A DNA stretch of 64,000 nt from Budvicia diplopodorum (GCF_009800925.1 NZ_WOYF01000013.1:32414-96413), one strand, 5' to 3'. Positions 37,236 to 48,000 are shown, counted from the first letter of the stretch. Program-made: numbers and translations. Notes: a model not told the origin generated them from the sequence alone.

Positions 37236-38321
37236 TTACCAGCGAGGAACGTCTGATTTTACGTCGTAGCACTGGGCCCGATGGCGTAACAGATGATCCA
37301 TTAAAACAATTGCCATCATGGCTTCGGCAATAGGCACAGCCCGAATGCCTACGCAAGGGTCATGGCGCCCTTTGGTAATCATCTCAACCGCCTCACCCTG
37401 CATATTGATGGTACGACCGGGAACAGTAATACTAGACGTCGGCTTGAGCGCAATATGAGCCACCACCTGCTGGCCGCTGCTGATACCGCCAAGCACGCCA
37501 CCCGCGTGATTACTCACAAAACCGTCGGGCGTAATCTCGTCGCGGTTCTCACTACCGCGCTTATTCACCACGCCAAAACCGTCGCCAATTTCAACGCCTT
37601 TAACCGCATTGATGCTCATTAACGCATGGGCCAGATCGGCATCAAGGCGGTCGAAAACCGGTTCGCCTAAGCCAACGGGAACCCGATCGGCTACCACCGT
37701 TACCTTGGCACCAATCGAATCACCGGCCTTTTTCAGTTCGCGCATCAGTTCATCCAGCGCTTCTAGGCGGTCGGCATCGGGGCAAAAGAAAGGATTCTGC
37801 TCTACCTGATCCCAGTCTTTAAGCTCACAGTTGATAGCGCCCATTTGAGACATATAGCCGCGCACCTGAATACCAAACTGCTGTTGCAAATACTTTTTGG
37901 CAATTGCCCCGGCCGCTACGCGCATCGCCGTTTCACGGGCAGAAGAGCGACCGCCGCCGCGATAATCGCGCAGGCCATATTTTTGTTGATAGGTGTAATC
38001 TGCGTGGCCCGGGCGGAAGAGATCTTTGATCTCACCGTAGTCCTGAGATCGCTGGTCAGTGTTTTCAATCAGTAACCCGATACTGGTACCGGTAGTAACC
38101 CCTTCAAAAACGCCGGACAGAATGCGTACGCTATCCGCTTCCCGGCGCTGAGTCGTGTAGCGAGAGGTTCCCGGGCGGCGGCGATCTAAATCATGCTGTA
38201 AATCAGCTTCCGTTAGAGGAATACCCGGCGGAACGCCGTCAACGATACAGCCCAGCGCCACGCCGTGGGATTCACCGAAAGTGGTTACGCGAAATAATTG
38301 TCCAATACTGTTCCCAGCCAT
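37236..38321 (-). CDS. aroC: Chorismate synthase
   Basis: A 361-residue FMN-dependent enzyme that converts EPSP to chorismate, the last common step to aromatic amino acids. The three signature regions are present: [40 protein letters not shown] and the C-terminal [18 protein letters not shown] start at the ATG at 38321 ([12 protein letters not shown]), next to an overlapping GTG. It is between prmB and mepA as in E. coli. Confidence 0.97.
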   Translation of the reverse strand: MAGNSIGQLFRVTTFGESHGVALGCIVDGVPPGIPLTEADLQHDLDRRRPGTSRYTTQRREADSVRILSGVFEGVTTGTSIGLLIENTDQRSQDYGEIKDLFRPGHADYTYQQKYGLRDYRGGGRSSARETAMRVAAGAIAKKYLQQQFGIQVRGYMSQMGAINCELKDWDQVEQNPFFCPDADRLEALDELMRELKKAGDSIGAKVTVVADRVPVGLGEPVFDRLDADLAHALMSINAVKGVEIGDGFGVVNKRGSENRDEITPDGFVSNHAGGVLGGISSGQQVVAHIALKPTSSITVPGRTINMQGEAVEMITKGRHDPCVGIRAVPIAEAMMAIVLMDHLLRHRAQCYDVKSDVPRW

Positions 38322-38389
38322 CACAGTTCCTTAGCCGTTGTTCATATTTACATGAGCATTTGAAAAGCCCGGTAACGCGTTGATCAAAA

Positions 38390-39322
38390 TCAGTCGCAAT
38401 AGATTCTGAAATGCTCATGGCAATCCAGCAATTGCTGACGGGTGAGCATAAATACGCCATCGCCGCCATATTCAAAATCTAGCCAAGTAAACGGAATATC
38501 CGGATATTCTGCTATCAGGTGAACCATACTGTTACCCACTTCGCAAATCAGTACACCATTCTCGCTCAAATAGTCAGGCGCGCAGGCTAAGATCCGCCGG
38601 GCAAGCTTCAGACCATCGGTACCGGCAGCCAGCCCCAGCTCAGGCTCAAAGCGGAACTCTTTCGGTAAATCAGCCATATCGTCAGCATCCACATAGGGTG
38701 GATTGGTGACGATCAGGTCATATTTAACCGGCGGCATGTCGCGGAAGAGATCTGAACGAATAGGCGTAACCTGATGTTCAAGACGGTGGACTTCAATATT
38801 ATGCTCAGCTACCGCTAAGGCATCTTGAGAAATATCAACCGCATCGACTTCAGCCTCAGGGAAGGCATAAGCGCAGGCAATAGCAATACAGCCGCTGCCG
38901 GTACACATATCCAGAATAAACTGAGGTTCCTGAGGCAATAGTGCCTCAAACCGGTTGTTAATCAGTTCACCAATAGGCGAACGGGGAACTAAAACCCGCT
39001 CATCAACAAAAAATTCATGACCGGCAAACCAGGCTTTATTGGTTAAATAGGCGACGGGCAGCCGCTCATTGACCCGGCGGATAACGCGCTCAACGATACG
39101 ATGACGTTCGCTGACGGTCAGGCGGGCAAGGTACATTTCAGCTGGAATATCCAGCGGAAGAAATAGAGTCGGCAGCACTAGCTGAACGGCTTCATCCCAT
39201 GCGTTATCGGTTCCGTGACCGTAAAAAATATTCTCCGCATTAAAGCGGCTGACGGACCAGCGCAGCATATCTTGGATGGTATGCATGTCGTTTACAGCTT
39301 CACCAACAGAAATCTTGTCCAA
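38390..39322 (-). CDS. prmB: PrmB, ribosomal protein uL3 glutamine methyltransferase
   Basis: A 310-residue SAM-dependent methyltransferase that methylates the glutamine of ribosomal protein L3. SAM-binding motif I reads [14 protein letters not shown], and the substrate-glutamine motif is [12 protein letters not shown]. The N-terminal helical domain recognises L3. It is separated from aroC by 68 bp and divergent from smrB, as in E. coli. Confidence 0.96.
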   Translation of the reverse strand: MDKISVGEAVNDMHTIQDMLRWSVSRFNAENIFYGHGTDNAWDEAVQLVLPTLFLPLDIPAEMYLARLTVSERHRIVERVIRRVNERLPVAYLTNKAWFAGHEFFVDERVLVPRSPIGELINNRFEALLPQEPQFILDMCTGSGCIAIACAYAFPEAEVDAVDISQDALAVAEHNIEVHRLEHQVTPIRSDLFRDMPPVKYDLIVTNPPYVDADDMADLPKEFRFEPELGLAAGTDGLKLARRILACAPDYLSENGVLICEVGNSMVHLIAEYPDIPFTWLDFEYGGDGVFMLTRQQLLDCHEHFRIYCD

Positions 39323-39551
39323 CTAACCCTCCGGGGGGAATAGACCTTGGAAATAGCGCCATAGTTTGCCATGAAGCACGCGACAAATCAGCCTCAATCA
39401 CCGGTTATTATGATGATAAATTCGCACAATCGGTCAAAATGATATTGATGCAGAGGACAAGCCGATATCCGCGTAGATTAAAATATGACGGCTATCCCTG
39501 ATAAGGCTACACTAACGCTATCTTTTACATTATTCACTTAGTTTTTATCCC

Positions 39552-40082
39552 GTGGCCAAAAAGAAATTTGCGTTAACCGATGATGATTTTGCCCTGTTCA
39601 GAGAGTCTGTCCGGGGAACAAAGTCTATTAGACAAGATAAGATCTTCCATCGTTCTAAGCCTAAGCGGTTGAAAATGTCTCCAGAGCGCCTGCTTCAGGA
39701 GCAAATTGACGCCAGTTACTATTTCTCTGACGAGTATCAGCCACTGCTGAGCGAAGAAGGCCCGGTTCGCTATCTTCGTTCCGGCGTAAGCCCGTTTGAA
39801 CTAAAAAAGCTGAGGCGCGGCGAATATCCGCCAGAGCTGTTTCTCGATCTGCACGGACTGACTCAGTTAGAAGCTAAACAAGAGCTGGGCGCACTGATTG
39901 CGGCCTGCCGCCGCGAACACGTTAACTGTGTTTGCGTGATGCACGGCCACGGCAAACACGTGCTTAAGAAGCAAACGCCTCTGTGGCTGGCCCAACACCC
40001 TGACGTAGTAGCCTTTCATCAGGCGCCTAAAGAATTCGGTGGCGACGCCGCCATTCTGGCGTTAATTGAATTAGACCAATAG
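39552..40082 (+). CDS. smrB: SmrB, ribosome-rescue endonuclease
   Basis: A 176-residue Smr-domain endonuclease (YfcN) that cuts mRNA between collided ribosomes. The N-terminal extension ([15 protein letters not shown]) binds the ribosome. The Smr domain (about 90-170) has [15 protein letters not shown] and the catalytic [14 protein letters not shown]. Translation begins at a GTG (39552); there is no better ATG in frame, and the product then starts like E. coli SmrB. Confidence 0.95.
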   Translation: MAKKKFALTDDDFALFRESVRGTKSIRQDKIFHRSKPKRLKMSPERLLQEQIDASYYFSDEYQPLLSEEGPVRYLRSGVSPFELKKLRRGEYPPELFLDLHGLTQLEAKQELGALIAACRREHVNCVCVMHGHGKHVLKKQTPLWLAQHPDVVAFHQAPKEFGGDAAILALIELDQ

Positions 40083-40172
40083 TGATAATCTGAGTTTAGC
40101 CGCCGTAGCAGCATAAAGAAGAGACGCCCGGAGCGTCCGGGACCGCCGACAAAAGTGGTTTAATCTGGTATT

Positions 40173-40236
40173 GCGCAAGTTTCGTCCGCGAAACGATTGC
40201 CGGAATATCACCATTGGCTAGCGGCCGAAGGGCAAT
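40173..40236 (+). repeat. Dispersed repeat, copy A (3' of smrB)
   Basis: A 64-bp block aligns without gaps to 42794-42857, 43 identities by eye. Conserved runs AAGTTTCGT-CGC, GCCGGAATAT and CT-GCGGCCGA are separated by two 9-nt stretches that do not match. Both copies lie in convergent intergenic gaps in the same orientation. The conserved/variable pattern suggests a structured repeat rather than a coding relic. Confidence 0.6.
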
Positions 40237-40281
40237 GCGTTGCGCTCAATGGGCAAAAACGATATCGAGTTTGACTATATA

Positions 40282-40758
40282 TCAGTCTACCGAGCTGGCC
40301 GTCTGCTGCCACTCAAGAGTCCCTATCCCTTGTGCATCAATCACCACACAGGCTACCGCAGAGGTACTAAACATCGGTGGATATACTCCGGGGCACAGGT
40401 CAGCGACCAGATAACCCACTAACGGCAGATGCGAGACAATCAAAACCGAATCGATACCCTCCTGAGCCAGCGCCATCAGGTAATCAATCGTCAGCGCAGA
40501 ATCGCCGCCGGGAGTCAGCTCAGACAAAACCGCGATTTCAGAAGATTCGGAGAGTGGAAACTCATGCTTAATCACGTTTAGCGTCTGCTGAGCCCGGATA
40601 TAGGGGCTAACCAGAATCCGATCGATATGAGATATTTTATTTCTTAACCAGACCGCCATCTGCGCCGTTTGCACCCGACCGCGTTCGGTTAAATTACGAT
40701 CAGCATCGCTTTCAGCATGAAAACTGGCTTCGCCATGTCTCATAATTAGCACTTTCAT
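40282..40758 (-). CDS. sixA: SixA, phosphohistidine phosphatase
   Basis: A 158-residue histidine phosphatase with the catalytic RHG at residues 7-9 (LIMRHGEASFHAESDADRNLTERG) and the second His in LIVSHLPLVGYLV. SixA dephosphorylates the HPt domain of ArcB and the phosphotransferase protein NPr. It follows smrB convergently. In E. coli fadJ and fadI come next; here only 82 bp separate it from yfcZ. Confidence 0.93.
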   Translation of the reverse strand: MKVLIMRHGEASFHAESDADRNLTERGRVQTAQMAVWLRNKISHIDRILVSPYIRAQQTLNVIKHEFPLSESSEIAVLSELTPGGDSALTIDYLMALAQEGIDSVLIVSHLPLVGYLVADLCPGVYPPMFSTSAVACVVIDAQGIGTLEWQQTASSVD

Positions 40759-40783
40759 TGTCTGCTCTCTGTTATGACATAAA

Positions 40784-40805
40784 TAACGCCGGAAAACCGG
40801 CGTTA
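40784..40805 (-). terminator. Hairpin between yfcZ and sixA
   Basis: A perfect 9-bp stem (TAACGCCGG/CCGGCGTTA) with an AAAA loop, 36 bp beyond the yfcZ stop and 26 bp before sixA. Its U-tract is only TTATTTAT, so it may be an attenuator rather than a full terminator. Confidence 0.6.
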
Positions 40806-40840
40806 AATGAAGCTGAATACACTGCCACTAGGCTAAAAAA

Positions 40841-41134
40841 TTAGCGTAGGCCCAGTTGGAAAATCATGGTTTCAGCCTGACAGGCAAAATTGAAATCGAT
40901 GGTCAGCTCAACGCCTCCGTCAACGTCTTTAAAGCGGCTGTCGATCTGGCAAGGCTCAGACTCTGTGGCTCGCGCTTTTTCAGTCAGGCTTTTGAGCATC
41001 AGCTCTGCCTCACCGCGGTTAGCAAAAACGTGCTGATAAGATGCGGTACAGTCGGTGTTATCTATAATAGTGCCGACGTCAACGCAACAGCAGGCCGCGG
41101 TTTCTTGTGCATTACATTTTAACGAATCAGACAT
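40841..41134 (-). CDS. yfcZ: YfcZ/YiiS family protein
   Basis: A 97-residue cytosolic protein like E. coli YfcZ (94 aa): TAACCCVDVGTIIDNTDCTASYQHVFA with a cluster of three adjacent cysteines, EKARATESEPCQI, and an ending FQLGLR. I start at 41134 (AGGAG upstream) instead of the in-frame start 11 codons earlier. Function unknown. It sits upstream of divergent fadL, as in E. coli. Confidence 0.9.
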   Translation of the reverse strand: MSDSLKCNAQETAACCCVDVGTIIDNTDCTASYQHVFANRGEAELMLKSLTEKARATESEPCQIDSRFKDVDGGVELTIDFNFACQAETMIFQLGLR

Positions 41135-41347
41135 AACGTTGTTCTCCTGTTGAATAAAACGGACCAATCACCGTTTTATAGAAAGCCATTTATGAGATCT
41201 GGCTCAAAAATAAATAAACTTTCTTATACTACTCTCCCCGCCCGGTTTTCGCATGGATTTTGTGCCGCGTACTGACTGATGGCTTAACACTTTCCATTTA
41301 CCCGTATTCTTTATTGGCAAAATTGGCCAAAACCCGCTATTTCTGCC

Positions 41348-41364
41348 AACTGGTCTAATCTGTC
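41348..41364 (+). promoter_or_regulatory. FadR-type site in the fadL promoter
   Basis: AACTGGTCTAATCTGTC matches the FadR half-consensus (ACTGGTC-GA) and resembles the E. coli fadL site CACTGGTCTGATTTCTA. It lies about 80 bp upstream of the fadL start, where FadR would repress until long-chain acyl-CoA is present. Confidence 0.7.
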
Positions 41365-41443
41365 ATCCCCCACATCCTCCCTACAATGCCGCCTTCATTA
41401 TTACAATCCGTAATAATTTGTGTCGTTAATTTGAGATTTTGGA

Positions 41444-42739
41444 ATGTATTATAAAAATATTCTAAGAAAGTCAGCAGTGGCAATTGTTGTTGCGACCCTA
41501 TCTTCTAACCTTTATGCCTCCGGTTTTCAGATCAATGAATCATCTTCATCTGGTCTGGGCCGCGCCTTCTCCGGCGAAGGCGTCATTGCCGATAATGCGT
41601 CCGCAGGTAACCGTAACCCCGCAGCAATGACAATGTTCGATCGCCCTTCATTCTCCGGTGGTGCTATTTACGTACGCCCTACCGTTGAAGTGACCGGTAA
41701 ATCCCCTTCCGGTAGCGATATGTCCGTCAGCGATATTACGCCAAACGAATGGGTTCCTAACTTACACTTTGTCTATCCGCTAAACGACAGCCTATCCGTA
41801 GGTACATTCTTAACCTCTAACTACGGTTTATCGACCGAGTTTGGCGATGAATATGTCGCCGGGCCTCTGGCCGGAAAGACCGAGCTAACTACCGGCAATT
41901 TTAACGTAAGTGCCGCCTATCGGTTAAGCGAACACTTCAGTATTGGTGCGGGCGTTAACGCCGTTTACGCCAAAGCTGAAATTATTCGCTATGCGGGCGA
42001 AAATAGAAGCGGCATGCCAAATAACACTGAAGTCGTCCATATGAAAGGCGATGAGTGGGGATATGGCTGGAACACCGGCATCATGTATGAAATCGATAAA
42101 GATAACCGTATCGGGCTGAGCTACCGCTCGAAGGTTGATATCGATTTTAAAGGCGACTACAGCAGCAGCCTACCGTCACGATATAACGGCATGCAGTCTC
42201 TTACCGGCATGCCGTGGGGTACCAATGGCAATACGGTTGACGGCAATTTGACCTTGAATCTACCGGAAATCTGGGAATTATCGGGTTACCACAAAGTCGC
42301 GCCGAAGTGGGCGATGCATTACGGATTAAGCTACACCAGCTGGAGCCAGTTTGAAGAGCTGAAAGGCACTGACTCGGACGGCAACACGCTATTTTACAAA
42401 CATGAAGGCTTCCGTGACGCTTATCGCATCGCATTAGGCACCACGTACTACCATGATGAAACGTGGACGTACCGCGCCGGTATCGCCTTTGATGACAGCG
42501 CCGTACCGGCCAGCAACCGTTCCATTTCCATACCGGATCAGGATCGCCTATGGCTCAGCGCCGGAACCACCTATAACCTCACGGCTGACGCGTCGGTAGA
42601 CCTTGGTGTTTCTTATATGCACGGTCAGAAAGTGAAAATCGAAGAGAAGCTAAATAACTCACCGAATAGCCCGGTATATTCGTTTAATTCTCAGGGTAAA
42701 GCTTGGCTATATGGTATTAACCTGAACTATACCTTTTAA
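41444..42739 (+). CDS. fadL: FadL, long-chain fatty acid outer-membrane transporter
   Basis: A 431-residue outer-membrane barrel: signal peptide cut at LYAS|GF, then the N-terminal hatch ([37 protein letters not shown]), which carries the conserved NPA motif, followed by fourteen strands ending in aromatic NLNYTF. It imports long-chain fatty acids. A FadR-type site lies upstream. The beta-oxidation genes fadIJ that accompany this block in E. coli are not here. Confidence 0.95.
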   Translation: MYYKNILRKSAVAIVVATLSSNLYASGFQINESSSSGLGRAFSGEGVIADNASAGNRNPAAMTMFDRPSFSGGAIYVRPTVEVTGKSPSGSDMSVSDITPNEWVPNLHFVYPLNDSLSVGTFLTSNYGLSTEFGDEYVAGPLAGKTELTTGNFNVSAAYRLSEHFSIGAGVNAVYAKAEIIRYAGENRSGMPNNTEVVHMKGDEWGYGWNTGIMYEIDKDNRIGLSYRSKVDIDFKGDYSSSLPSRYNGMQSLTGMPWGTNGNTVDGNLTLNLPEIWELSGYHKVAPKWAMHYGLSYTSWSQFEELKGTDSDGNTLFYKHEGFRDAYRIALGTTYYHDETWTYRAGIAFDDSAVPASNRSISIPDQDRLWLSAGTTYNLTADASVDLGVSYMHGQKVKIEEKLNNSPNSPVYSFNSQGKAWLYGINLNYTF

Positions 42740-42793
42740 GAGTTGGCAATGTAGCCGGTAACGTAGTTGGCAAGATAGCTTAATTCGATGGTA

Positions 42794-42857
42794 GGGTAAG
42801 TTTCGTTCGCATCATCAACGCCGGAATATTGGTTTTTTCTGGCGGCCGAGGAGCGAT
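42794..42857 (+). repeat. Dispersed repeat, copy B (3' of fadL)
   Basis: This is the partner of 40173-40236 (43 of 64 identical, no gaps). It lies 54 bp past the fadL stop on the same strand as copy A, in the convergent gap before mlaA. Confidence 0.6.
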
Positions 42858-42947
42858 ATTTTCAGGAATGAAGCACTTTGGGCCTGAAAGCCCTCAGCTT
42901 AAGTTCTTTAAGACCAACGTGCTTGCGTATGGATTTATCATCAGCCA

Positions 42948-42977
42948 AAAGGCCCGCCACTTTCGTGGCGGGCCTTT
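42948..42977. terminator. Bidirectional terminator between fadL and mlaA
   Basis: A perfect 13-bp stem (AAAGGCCCGCCAC/GTGGCGGGCCTTT) with a TTTC loop between convergent genes. It ends 30 bp from the mlaA stop. Confidence 0.88.
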
Positions 42978-43007
42978 GTTTATCTGACCATCGTAATGAG
43001 ACGAATA

Positions 43008-43757
43008 TCAGTCGATATCGTCCAACTGACCTTTCAGTGCGTCAGCGTTCGGGTTGTTCTCAGGTGCAGTCTGACCACCATTGGTCAGGAAGTCATTGCG
43101 CTGGAAGTAAGCTTCACGCACAAAGATGTATGGATCGGGCGAATTTGACAGCATCTGATCCTGATCGAGCAATTGAGCACGGGTTTCAATACCTTCAACC
43201 GTCCACTTGCCGACAGAGCCCCATAAGGTAAGCCAGCTCAGCACCGGATAAACGTAATCGACATAGGCACCACCTTCTTGACGAGGCGTGGCCGAGCCAT
43301 AGCCCGGTAATACAACATATGGACCATAAGGCACATCGTAATGGCCCAGAACCTGACCAAACTGACGATTGTCGGTTCTCTGCAGCTTATCGTTCGACAT
43401 ACCGGCCACGTCAATAAAGCCGCCCATGCCTAGCAGGGTATTGAGGAAAAAACGGTTAAAATGGCGGAAGCCCTGATAAACATCACCCTGTAAAAAGTAG
43501 TTTACCATGCTGGCAGGCTCACCTAAGTTACTGGTGAAATTGCTCAAACCATTCCGCGCAGGCTGCGGCATATAGTCACGCCAAACCACGGCGACCGGAC
43601 GAACAACGTACGGATCCATGTAGTCGTAGTTAAAAGTAAACATAGAACGGTTAAAGCCTTCAAATGGATCTGAACGGCCATCTTCATCGCTACTATTACT
43701 AGCACACCCGGTAAGCATGGCTCCGGCAAGTGCAATACCAATTAGTCGGCGCTTCAT
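43008..43757 (-). CDS. mlaA: MlaA (VacJ), outer-membrane lipid asymmetry lipoprotein
   Basis: A 249-residue lipoprotein that removes phospholipid from the outer leaflet of the outer membrane and passes it to MlaC. I start at 43757 (MKRRLIG), with GGAG upstream. The lipobox is MLTGC, and conserved blocks are RSDPFEGFNRSMFTFNYD, VRPVAVVWRDY and LLGMGGFIDVAGM. The C-terminal Asp-rich end is usual. It follows ccmI in the same direction, so it may be partly cotranscribed with the ccm genes. Confidence 0.95.
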   Translation of the reverse strand: MKRRLIGIALAGAMLTGCASNSSDEDGRSDPFEGFNRSMFTFNYDYMDPYVVRPVAVVWRDYMPQPARNGLSNFTSNLGEPASMVNYFLQGDVYQGFRHFNRFFLNTLLGMGGFIDVAGMSNDKLQRTDNRQFGQVLGHYDVPYGPYVVLPGYGSATPRQEGGAYVDYVYPVLSWLTLWGSVGKWTVEGIETRAQLLDQDQMLSNSPDPYIFVREAYFQRNDFLTNGGQTAPENNPNADALKGQLDDID

Positions 43758-43791
43758 ATCTATCTCCATTTAATCAGGCTCCTGATAATGC

Positions 43792-44997
43792 TTACTGCTT
43801 AAAATGCCCGATGGTTAAATCAATTTTTTCATTAGCGGTGAACGAATGAATTTCACTCTCGCCCGACAGGGCTTTCGTGTCTGCTTCATCGCCGCTGGTA
43901 ATTTTAGCCGATATCTTCACCTGTTTAAGGCTTGAAAGCAAACGTGCTGGCATCATTGAATTGCTGTCATCTATCGATAATTCTAGTGGGAATTGGCCCA
44001 ATGGCAATTGCTTCACTGCCACCGGAACCCTACTCTCACCGTCGGTGACGGCAATAAGAATACGCCCATTCGCCGGTAAATATTTTTGCATATCGGGCGA
44101 TAACGTTAACGTCACCGATAGTTTAGAACCGCTGGCGGTAATTTGTGATTTAGCATAGGCGAGGCTATTTTTAATCACATCCAGATCTTTGGCATCTGCC
44201 GGAGAAAGTGCGATCACTTTTTCCCACGCGGCAATAGCCTGATTAAAATCACCCTGCCCGAACGCATTCATCGCGATTGCAGATAACGCATCGATATTAT
44301 TCGGATCGGCGGTAAGCATCCTTTTCAGAATTTTAGCCGCTTCCTGACTATCGTTAGGATTGTTGGAACGGGTGAGTAATTTAGCGTAGATAATCTGAAT
44401 ATAGGCATCGTCAGGCGCCAATTGGTAAGCCTTTTCATAAGCCTGTAACGCCATTGCGCTATCGCCCATTTTAAGACCCGCCAGCCCCAGCATGGTCCAG
44501 TCGCGGACGTTTTTCGGTTCAGAAAGCAGATCGGTACGCAATCCTAAGCCAAAGCGGGCAATGTCTTCCGGGGCGGAAAGCTGACCGGTGTCTGCACGAT
44601 GGCGCAGATCGGGCATCTCTTTCATAATCTGTTGCCACTGAAGCACCTTGGCTAAACCGCCGGTGTTCATATAAAGGCCAAGCGAAACCACCACCAATAG
44701 CAGCACACCGGGTACCAGCGTCATTTTGCTAAGAGGAACGCTGGAGACCTTAGCCCGATCTTCAGGAATATCTTCTAACAGGTTGTGCTGTAGCTCGGCT
44801 ACTAAGGTCTCACGATCGGCAACAACGCCCTGATCTTCGTCGGCGTTTAGCTCATTTAAACGCTGTTGATAATAGACTTTATTAATGGCATCACGGTCGT
44901 TCTGTTGTTTATCATCAGGCTTGCGCAATGCAGGAATGACCAATAACGCAGACGCGATCAGCAGTAATATAATAATTGTCAGCCAAAATCCGATCAT
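43792..44997 (-). CDS. ccmI: CcmI, c-type cytochrome biogenesis protein (TPR)
   Basis: A 401-residue protein: two N-terminal membrane helices (4-24 and about 94-112) flanking a cytoplasmic loop with a conserved YYQQRLNELNAD segment, then a periplasmic TPR domain (VRDWTMLGLAGLKMGD, AYEKAYQLAPDDAYIQ, WEKVIALSPADAKD). It holds apocytochrome c for heme attachment. In E. coli this region is fused to CcmH; here the two genes are separate and 3 bp apart. Confidence 0.92.
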   Translation of the reverse strand: MIGFWLTIIILLLIASALLVIPALRKPDDKQQNDRDAINKVYYQQRLNELNADEDQGVVADRETLVAELQHNLLEDIPEDRAKVSSVPLSKMTLVPGVLLLVVVSLGLYMNTGGLAKVLQWQQIMKEMPDLRHRADTGQLSAPEDIARFGLGLRTDLLSEPKNVRDWTMLGLAGLKMGDSAMALQAYEKAYQLAPDDAYIQIIYAKLLTRSNNPNDSQEAAKILKRMLTADPNNIDALSAIAMNAFGQGDFNQAIAAWEKVIALSPADAKDLDVIKNSLAYAKSQITASGSKLSVTLTLSPDMQKYLPANGRILIAVTDGESRVPVAVKQLPLGQFPLELSIDDSNSMMPARLLSSLKQVKISAKITSGDEADTKALSGESEIHSFTANEKIDLTIGHFKQ

Positions 44998-44999
44998 GG

Positions 45000-45488
45000 T
45001 TATTTCCTGCCTTTCGCGCTGGTTTTATCGCTCAACAATGTCAGCAGACGCGCTTTCTCTTCCTGAGATAGCGCGCCAGATACGCTCTGTGACGCCGTAT
45101 CTCTACGACGCCGGGCTAACATCATCACGGCTCCGCCGCCTACAACCACAAAAAGAGCCGGAATCACCCACAGAATAAGGGTTGCCGGAGTCACAGGTGG
45201 CTCATAGGTGACGAAGTTGCCGTAGCGATCGACCATATAAGTAATAATCTCTTGACGGGATTGCCCCTTCTCCATCAGCTCAAACACCTTTGCCCGCATA
45301 TCGGTGGCAATCGGGGCGTTGGAGTCAGCAATACTGTTATTCTGGCACTTAGGACAACGCAGTTGATTAGTCAGTTCACGAAACTGCTGTTCTTCATCGA
45401 CAGACTTGAAGTTATAGGTATCAATTGCGGCATGGGTCGCAAACGTTACAGCCATGCCAAACAGCATAAATGAAAGTCGTTTAAGCAT
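45000..45488 (-). CDS. ccmH: CcmH, apocytochrome thioreductase subunit
   Basis: A 162-residue protein with the LRCPKC motif (C45, C48) that reduces the CXXCH disulfide of apocytochrome c, after a signal peptide and before a C-terminal membrane helix. I start at 45488 (MLKRLSF): its ATG shares one base with the ccmG stop (TAATG), typical of translational coupling. A longer in-frame start exists 10 codons upstream. Confidence 0.93.
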   Translation of the reverse strand: MLKRLSFMLFGMAVTFATHAAIDTYNFKSVDEEQQFRELTNQLRCPKCQNNSIADSNAPIATDMRAKVFELMEKGQSRQEIITYMVDRYGNFVTYEPPVTPATLILWVIPALFVVVGGGAVMMLARRRRDTASQSVSGALSQEEKARLLTLLSDKTSAKGRK

Positions 45489-46042
45489 TATGAGCCACTC
45501 CCCTGATATTTGAGCCAAAGAGGCTTAATCTCTTCTTCCCAGATACGCTCGTTGAGATCGCCTGCGTGACGATAGCGAACGATGCCATTACCATCGATCA
45601 GAAAAGTTTCAGGTGCACCATAAACGCCGAGATCCAGCCCCAGTAAGCCGTTATTGTCATACAGGCTTAGTGCGTAGGGGTTACCCAGATCGTTGAGCCA
45701 TTTAATCGCTTTCTGGCGCTCGTCTTTATAGTTCAGGCCAACCACACGAATGCCCTGAGCCGACAGCTTATTCAAAAACTGGTGCTCGGCATAGCAAGTC
45801 GGACACCAGGTCGCCCACACGTTCAGCAGCATCGGCTTACCGTCATTCAGAACGGCTTGATCGTATATTTTGCCGGGGATATCCAGCGACTCCAGCTTAA
45901 ACTGAGGCACGGGTTTACCAATCAGCGCTGACTCCAGCGTCGTCGGGTCATCACCGTCGGCATTACGCTGTAGCTGAACCATAAATGCCACTACCATCAC
46001 TAAAAATACGGCTAATGGAATAAACAGTAATTTCTTATTCAT
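45488..46042 (-). CDS. ccmG: CcmG/DsbE, thiol-disulfide interchange protein
   Basis: A 184-residue membrane-anchored thioredoxin with the active site WCPTC (C80, C83) and the conserved GVYGAPETFLIDG loop. It takes electrons from DsbD to CcmH/apocytochrome. An N-terminal helix (5-22) is the membrane anchor. It overlaps ccmF by 4 bp and ccmH by 1 bp, so the genes are tightly coupled. Confidence 0.95.
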   Translation of the reverse strand: MNKKLLFIPLAVFLVMVVAFMVQLQRNADGDDPTTLESALIGKPVPQFKLESLDIPGKIYDQAVLNDGKPMLLNVWATWCPTCYAEHQFLNKLSAQGIRVVGLNYKDERQKAIKWLNDLGNPYALSLYDNNGLLGLDLGVYGAPETFLIDGNGIVRYRHAGDLNERIWEEEIKPLWLKYQGSGS

Positions 46043-48000
46043 ACTGTTTCCTTACTGATTAACTGTTTTTTTGTACGATACCGCGGGTCGAGCATGCAGA
46101 ATAAACCACCGATCGCCATAAAGAGGCCGCCAAACCATATCCAGCGGATAAACGGTTTGTAATAAAGCCTGACGGCCCAAGCGCCATCACCAAGCTCTTC
46201 ACCTAAGGCGGCATACAGATCGCGGGTAAAACCACCGTCAATTGCCGCTTCGGTCATCATGCTACCGGCGACTTTATAATAGCGTTTCTCAGCGTGTAAT
46301 ATCGCTTCAGGCTTACCGTTGCGGGTAATGTCGAGTTCGCCCGCGCCGCCGGTGTAGTTCGGACCTTCAATTGACCGTACGTCGCGGAACGTGAACTTAT
46401 AGTCATGGATCATTACGCTATCGCCGTCTTTCAGGCGCACATCGCGTTCCACGCTATAGCTCTGGCTAAAGGCTATTCCAAACACCGTCACGGCTACGCC
46501 CATATGGGCAATCACCATGCCCCAATGGCTGCGGGAAAGATGGCTTAGGCCTTTAAACAGGCTATGCCGATGGGTTGAACGCTCATGCAGTTCCATCAGC
46601 GTTAAAACGAAAACCCACACCGACATCATCAGCCCAACTACCGTCATGACCACGATTTTATCTTGTAAAAACCACGGCAGGCCAATAGCCACGGCTAAGG
46701 TTACCACCACAGCCAGCACCAGGCGTTTTACCAGCTTAGACGGCTCATCGCGACGCCAGCGCACCAGCGGGCCTACGCCAAGCAATAGGGTAAACGGCAC
46801 CATCAGCCATAGGAACATGGAGTTAAAGAACGGTTCGCCCACCGAAATAGAGCCTAAGCCCAGCTGTTTATGCACCAACGGCAGTAAAGTACCAAGCAGT
46901 ACCACCAGCATGGCGGCCAGCAGTAAAATATTGTTACCCAGCAAGAAAGATTCCCGAGAGAAAAACTCATGACTGACTTTGGTTTTACTCACTTTGCTAC
47001 CGTTAATGGCATACATCAGTAATGAACCGCCGATCACCACGGTCAGGAAGGCCAGAATAAACATGCCCCGCTCAGGATCGGAAGCGAATGAGTGAACTGA
47101 AACCAAAATTCCAGATCGAACCAGGAACGTGCCCAGCAGGCAGAGGGAAAACGCCACAATCGCCAGCAATACGGTCCAGGCTTTAAAGGTTCCGCGTTTT
47201 TCAGTTACGGCTAAAGAGTGAAGCAGTGCAGTACCGGTAATCCACGGCATCAAAGAGGCATTTTCTACCGGGTCCCAGAACCACCATCCGCCCCAGCCCA
47301 GTTCGTAATAGGCCCAGAAAGAACCCAGCACAATGCCTAACGTCAGGAAGATCCACGCAGCCATGGTCCACGGACGCGACCAGCGCGCCCATGCGGTATC
47401 TAAACGCCCAATCATCAGAGAGGAAATAGCAAAAGCAAAGGCTACTGAGAAACCAACGTACCCCATGTACAGTAACGGAGGATGAAAAATCAGCCCAACG
47501 TCTTGCAGCAGCGGATTTAAATCGCGACCATCAATCGGGAACATCGGCAGCGTTCGCAGGAACGGGTTTGACGTCAGAATAATAAACAGCAGAAAGCCGA
47601 CGTTAATCATTCCCAACACCGACAAAACCCGGGCTACGGCATCCATCGGCATACGGCGGCTAAACAGCGCAACGGCGGTGGTCCAGATAGACAGCAGCAT
47701 CACCCAAAGCAGCAGAGAACCTTCGTGAGCGCCCCAAACCGCTGCCATGCGGAAATAGACCGGTAGCTGGCTGTTGGAGTTAGTCGCGACATACACCACG
47801 CTGAAATCATTAATAATAAAAGCATAAACCAGACAGCAAAAAGCCAGCAGCGTGGTAGCAAACAGGCCGTAGGTTAACGGCCGGGAAACGGCCATCATGC
47901 GTACGTCTTGTTTATACGCGCCTACTAAAGGGTAAATGCTTAACAACAGAGCCAACGCGACCGAAAGCGCAAGGGCAAAATTACCTAGCTCAGGGATCAT
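46039..48000 (-). CDS. ccmF: CcmF, heme lyase subunit
   Basis: A 653-residue membrane protein that attaches heme to apocytochrome c. The tryptophan-rich heme-binding WWD domain reads [18 protein letters not shown]. Conserved histidines appear in [16 protein letters not shown] and [12 protein letters not shown] periplasmic domain near the C-terminus precedes a final helix. It overlaps ccmE (4 bp) and ccmG (4 bp). Confidence 0.96.
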   Translation of the reverse strand: MIPELGNFALALSVALALLLSIYPLVGAYKQDVRMMAVSRPLTYGLFATTLLAFCCLVYAFIINDFSVVYVATNSNSQLPVYFRMAAVWGAHEGSLLLWVMLLSIWTTAVALFSRRMPMDAVARVLSVLGMINVGFLLFIILTSNPFLRTLPMFPIDGRDLNPLLQDVGLIFHPPLLYMGYVGFSVAFAFAISSLMIGRLDTAWARWSRPWTMAAWIFLTLGIVLGSFWAYYELGWGGWWFWDPVENASLMPWITGTALLHSLAVTEKRGTFKAWTVLLAIVAFSLCLLGTFLVRSGILVSVHSFASDPERGMFILAFLTVVIGGSLLMYAINGSKVSKTKVSHEFFSRESFLLGNNILLLAAMLVVLLGTLLPLVHKQLGLGSISVGEPFFNSMFLWLMVPFTLLLGVGPLVRWRRDEPSKLVKRLVLAVVVTLAVAIGLPWFLQDKIVVMTVVGLMMSVWVFVLTLMELHERSTHRHSLFKGLSHLSRSHWGMVIAHMGVAVTVFGIAFSQSYSVERDVRLKDGDSVMIHDYKFTFRDVRSIEGPNYTGGAGELDITRNGKPEAILHAEKRYYKVAGSMMTEAAIDGGFTRDLYAALGEELGDGAWAVRLYYKPFIRWIWFGGLFMAIGGLFCMLDPRYRTKKQLISKETV

